Translations under genes and position numbers: made by a program
Notes under the pieces: generated by a model
What the model saw: only the letters and a program-made list of their open reading frames with translations
Told to the model about the DNA's origin: nothing
Database searches by the model: none
Shown here: piece by piece, positions 5,922-6,546 of the stretch
How positions within the stretch are numbered: position 1 is the stretch's first letter
How the letters are laid out: every line of letters starts with the position of its first letter
Assembly: GCA_023423605.1 (NCBI GenBank)
Contig: JAFAFF010000155.1
Location: 1-6,546 of the forward strand
Length of the DNA: 6,546 nucleotides
Reading direction: 5' to 3'
DNA from: Pseudomonadota bacterium
GTDB lineage: Bacteria; Pseudomonadota; Gammaproteobacteria; Xanthomonadales; Xanthomonadaceae

Positions 5922-6546
5922 TCATCCGTCCGGAAGACGTTGCCGACGCAGGCGCAACGCATTGCCGATCACCGACACCGAACTCAGGCTCATTGCCACG
6001 GCCGCCAGCATCGGCGACAGGCTGATGCCCCATGGCATCAGCACGCCTGCGGCGACCGGGATGCCAAGCCCGTTGTAGGCGAACGCAAAGCCGAGGTTCT
6101 GCCGCATGTTGCGCAGCGTGGCGCGCGACAGCTGGCGTGCGCGCAGGATGCCGCGCAGGTCACCCTTCACCAGCGTCACCTGGGCACTGGACATCGCCAC
6201 ATCGGTGCCGTTGCCCATCGCGATGCCGACATCCGCGCCGGCCAGCGCCGGCGCATCGTTGATGCCGTCGCCGGCCATCGCGACATGCCGGCCCTGCTGC
6301 TGCAGCCGTTCCACCAGCGCCGCCTTGTCCTGTGGCCGCGCTTCGCCGTGCACTTCATCCAGGCCGAGTTCGCTGGCTACCGCCTGCGCCGTGCGATGCC
6401 CATCGCCGGTGGCCATCACGATGCGCAGGCCGTCGGCGCGCAATGCGGCGATGGCTTCGGCCGTGGTGGGCTTGATCGGATCCACCACCGACAGCACGCC
6501 GGCCAGCCGGCCATCGGCGCCCAGGTACATCACGCTGGCGCCGTTG
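5922..6546 (-). CDS. copA: Cu(+)-exporting P1B-type ATPase, C-terminal part
   Basis: The open frame continues past the right edge; about 208 C-terminal residues of a protein usually 700-850 long are visible. P1B ATPases pump metal ions across the inner membrane using ATP. Counting from the codon at 6533: the DPIKP motif (18-22), ATGD (41-44) and the Mg-binding hinge [10 protein letters not shown] (88-97) belong to the phosphorylation domain. Two closing membrane segments follow, about 149-168 and 171-190. The first contains FAYNGLGIP (YN at 153-154) and the second MSLSS (181-185). These YN and MxxSS signatures are those of the Cu(+)/Ag(+) group P1B-1. N-terminal metal-binding domains, the CPC motif and the DKTGT site lie outside the window. 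The stop is TGA (5924-5922) and no terminator is visible before the tRNA promoter. The metal is inferred from motifs; the exact paralogue name is less certain. Confidence 0.92.
   Translation of the reverse strand, partial: NGASVMYLGADGRLAGVLSVVDPIKPTTAEAIAALRADGLRIVMATGDGHRTAQAVASELGLDEVHGEARPQDKAALVERLQQQGRHVAMAGDGINDAPALAGADVGIAMGNGTDVAMSSAQVTLVKGDLRGILRARQLSRATLRNMRQNLGFAFAYNGLGIPVAAGVLMPWGISLSPMLAAVAMSLSSVSVIGNALRLRRQRLPDG

Overview
The window is high-GC (roughly two-thirds G+C in the genes) bacterial chromosome. Gene content and protein style suggest a gammaproteobacterium of the Xanthomonadaceae, most like Stenotrophomonas or a close relative. That placement is from recognition, not a search. 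No phage, transposon, CRISPR or plasmid gene is visible; this looks like core chromosome with one unusual tRNA array.

Left part, + strand (1-4186): the 3' four-fifths of tex (RNA-binding transcription accessory protein, YqgF-like, HhH and S1 domains); after a 217-base gap, a soluble PAS-PAS-PAS-GGDEF diguanylate cyclase with intact catalytic and product-inhibition motifs; then a 90-residue protein with two predicted membrane segments and no recognised family.

Middle, + strand (4187-4922): a tRNA-Leu(CAA) gene with its own likely promoter and a strong intrinsic terminator, then a small GNAT-family N-acetyltransferase starting at GTG behind a clean Shine-Dalgarno.

Right part, - strand (4972-6546): six tRNA genes arranged as three tRNA-Ala(GGC)/tRNA-Glu(TTC) pairs, and beyond them the C-terminal third of a Cu(+)-type P1B ATPase. 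The tRNAs form two transcription units, each with a promoter (both with -10 TATGAT) and an intrinsic terminator. The right unit holds one Ala-Glu pair. The left unit holds two pairs made by a tandem duplication of about 207 bases at a 247-base period. All three copies of each tRNA are identical. The Ala-Glu spacer of every pair carries a hairpin whose paired structure and loop end are kept while its bases vary, which points to a processing signal. The GNAT gene and the tRNA array converge at about 4923-4998.

I found no evidence of a new multi-gene system. The most informative signals are the tRNA array architecture, the spacer hairpins, the differing promoter discriminators, the triple-PAS cyclase and the unassigned small membrane protein.
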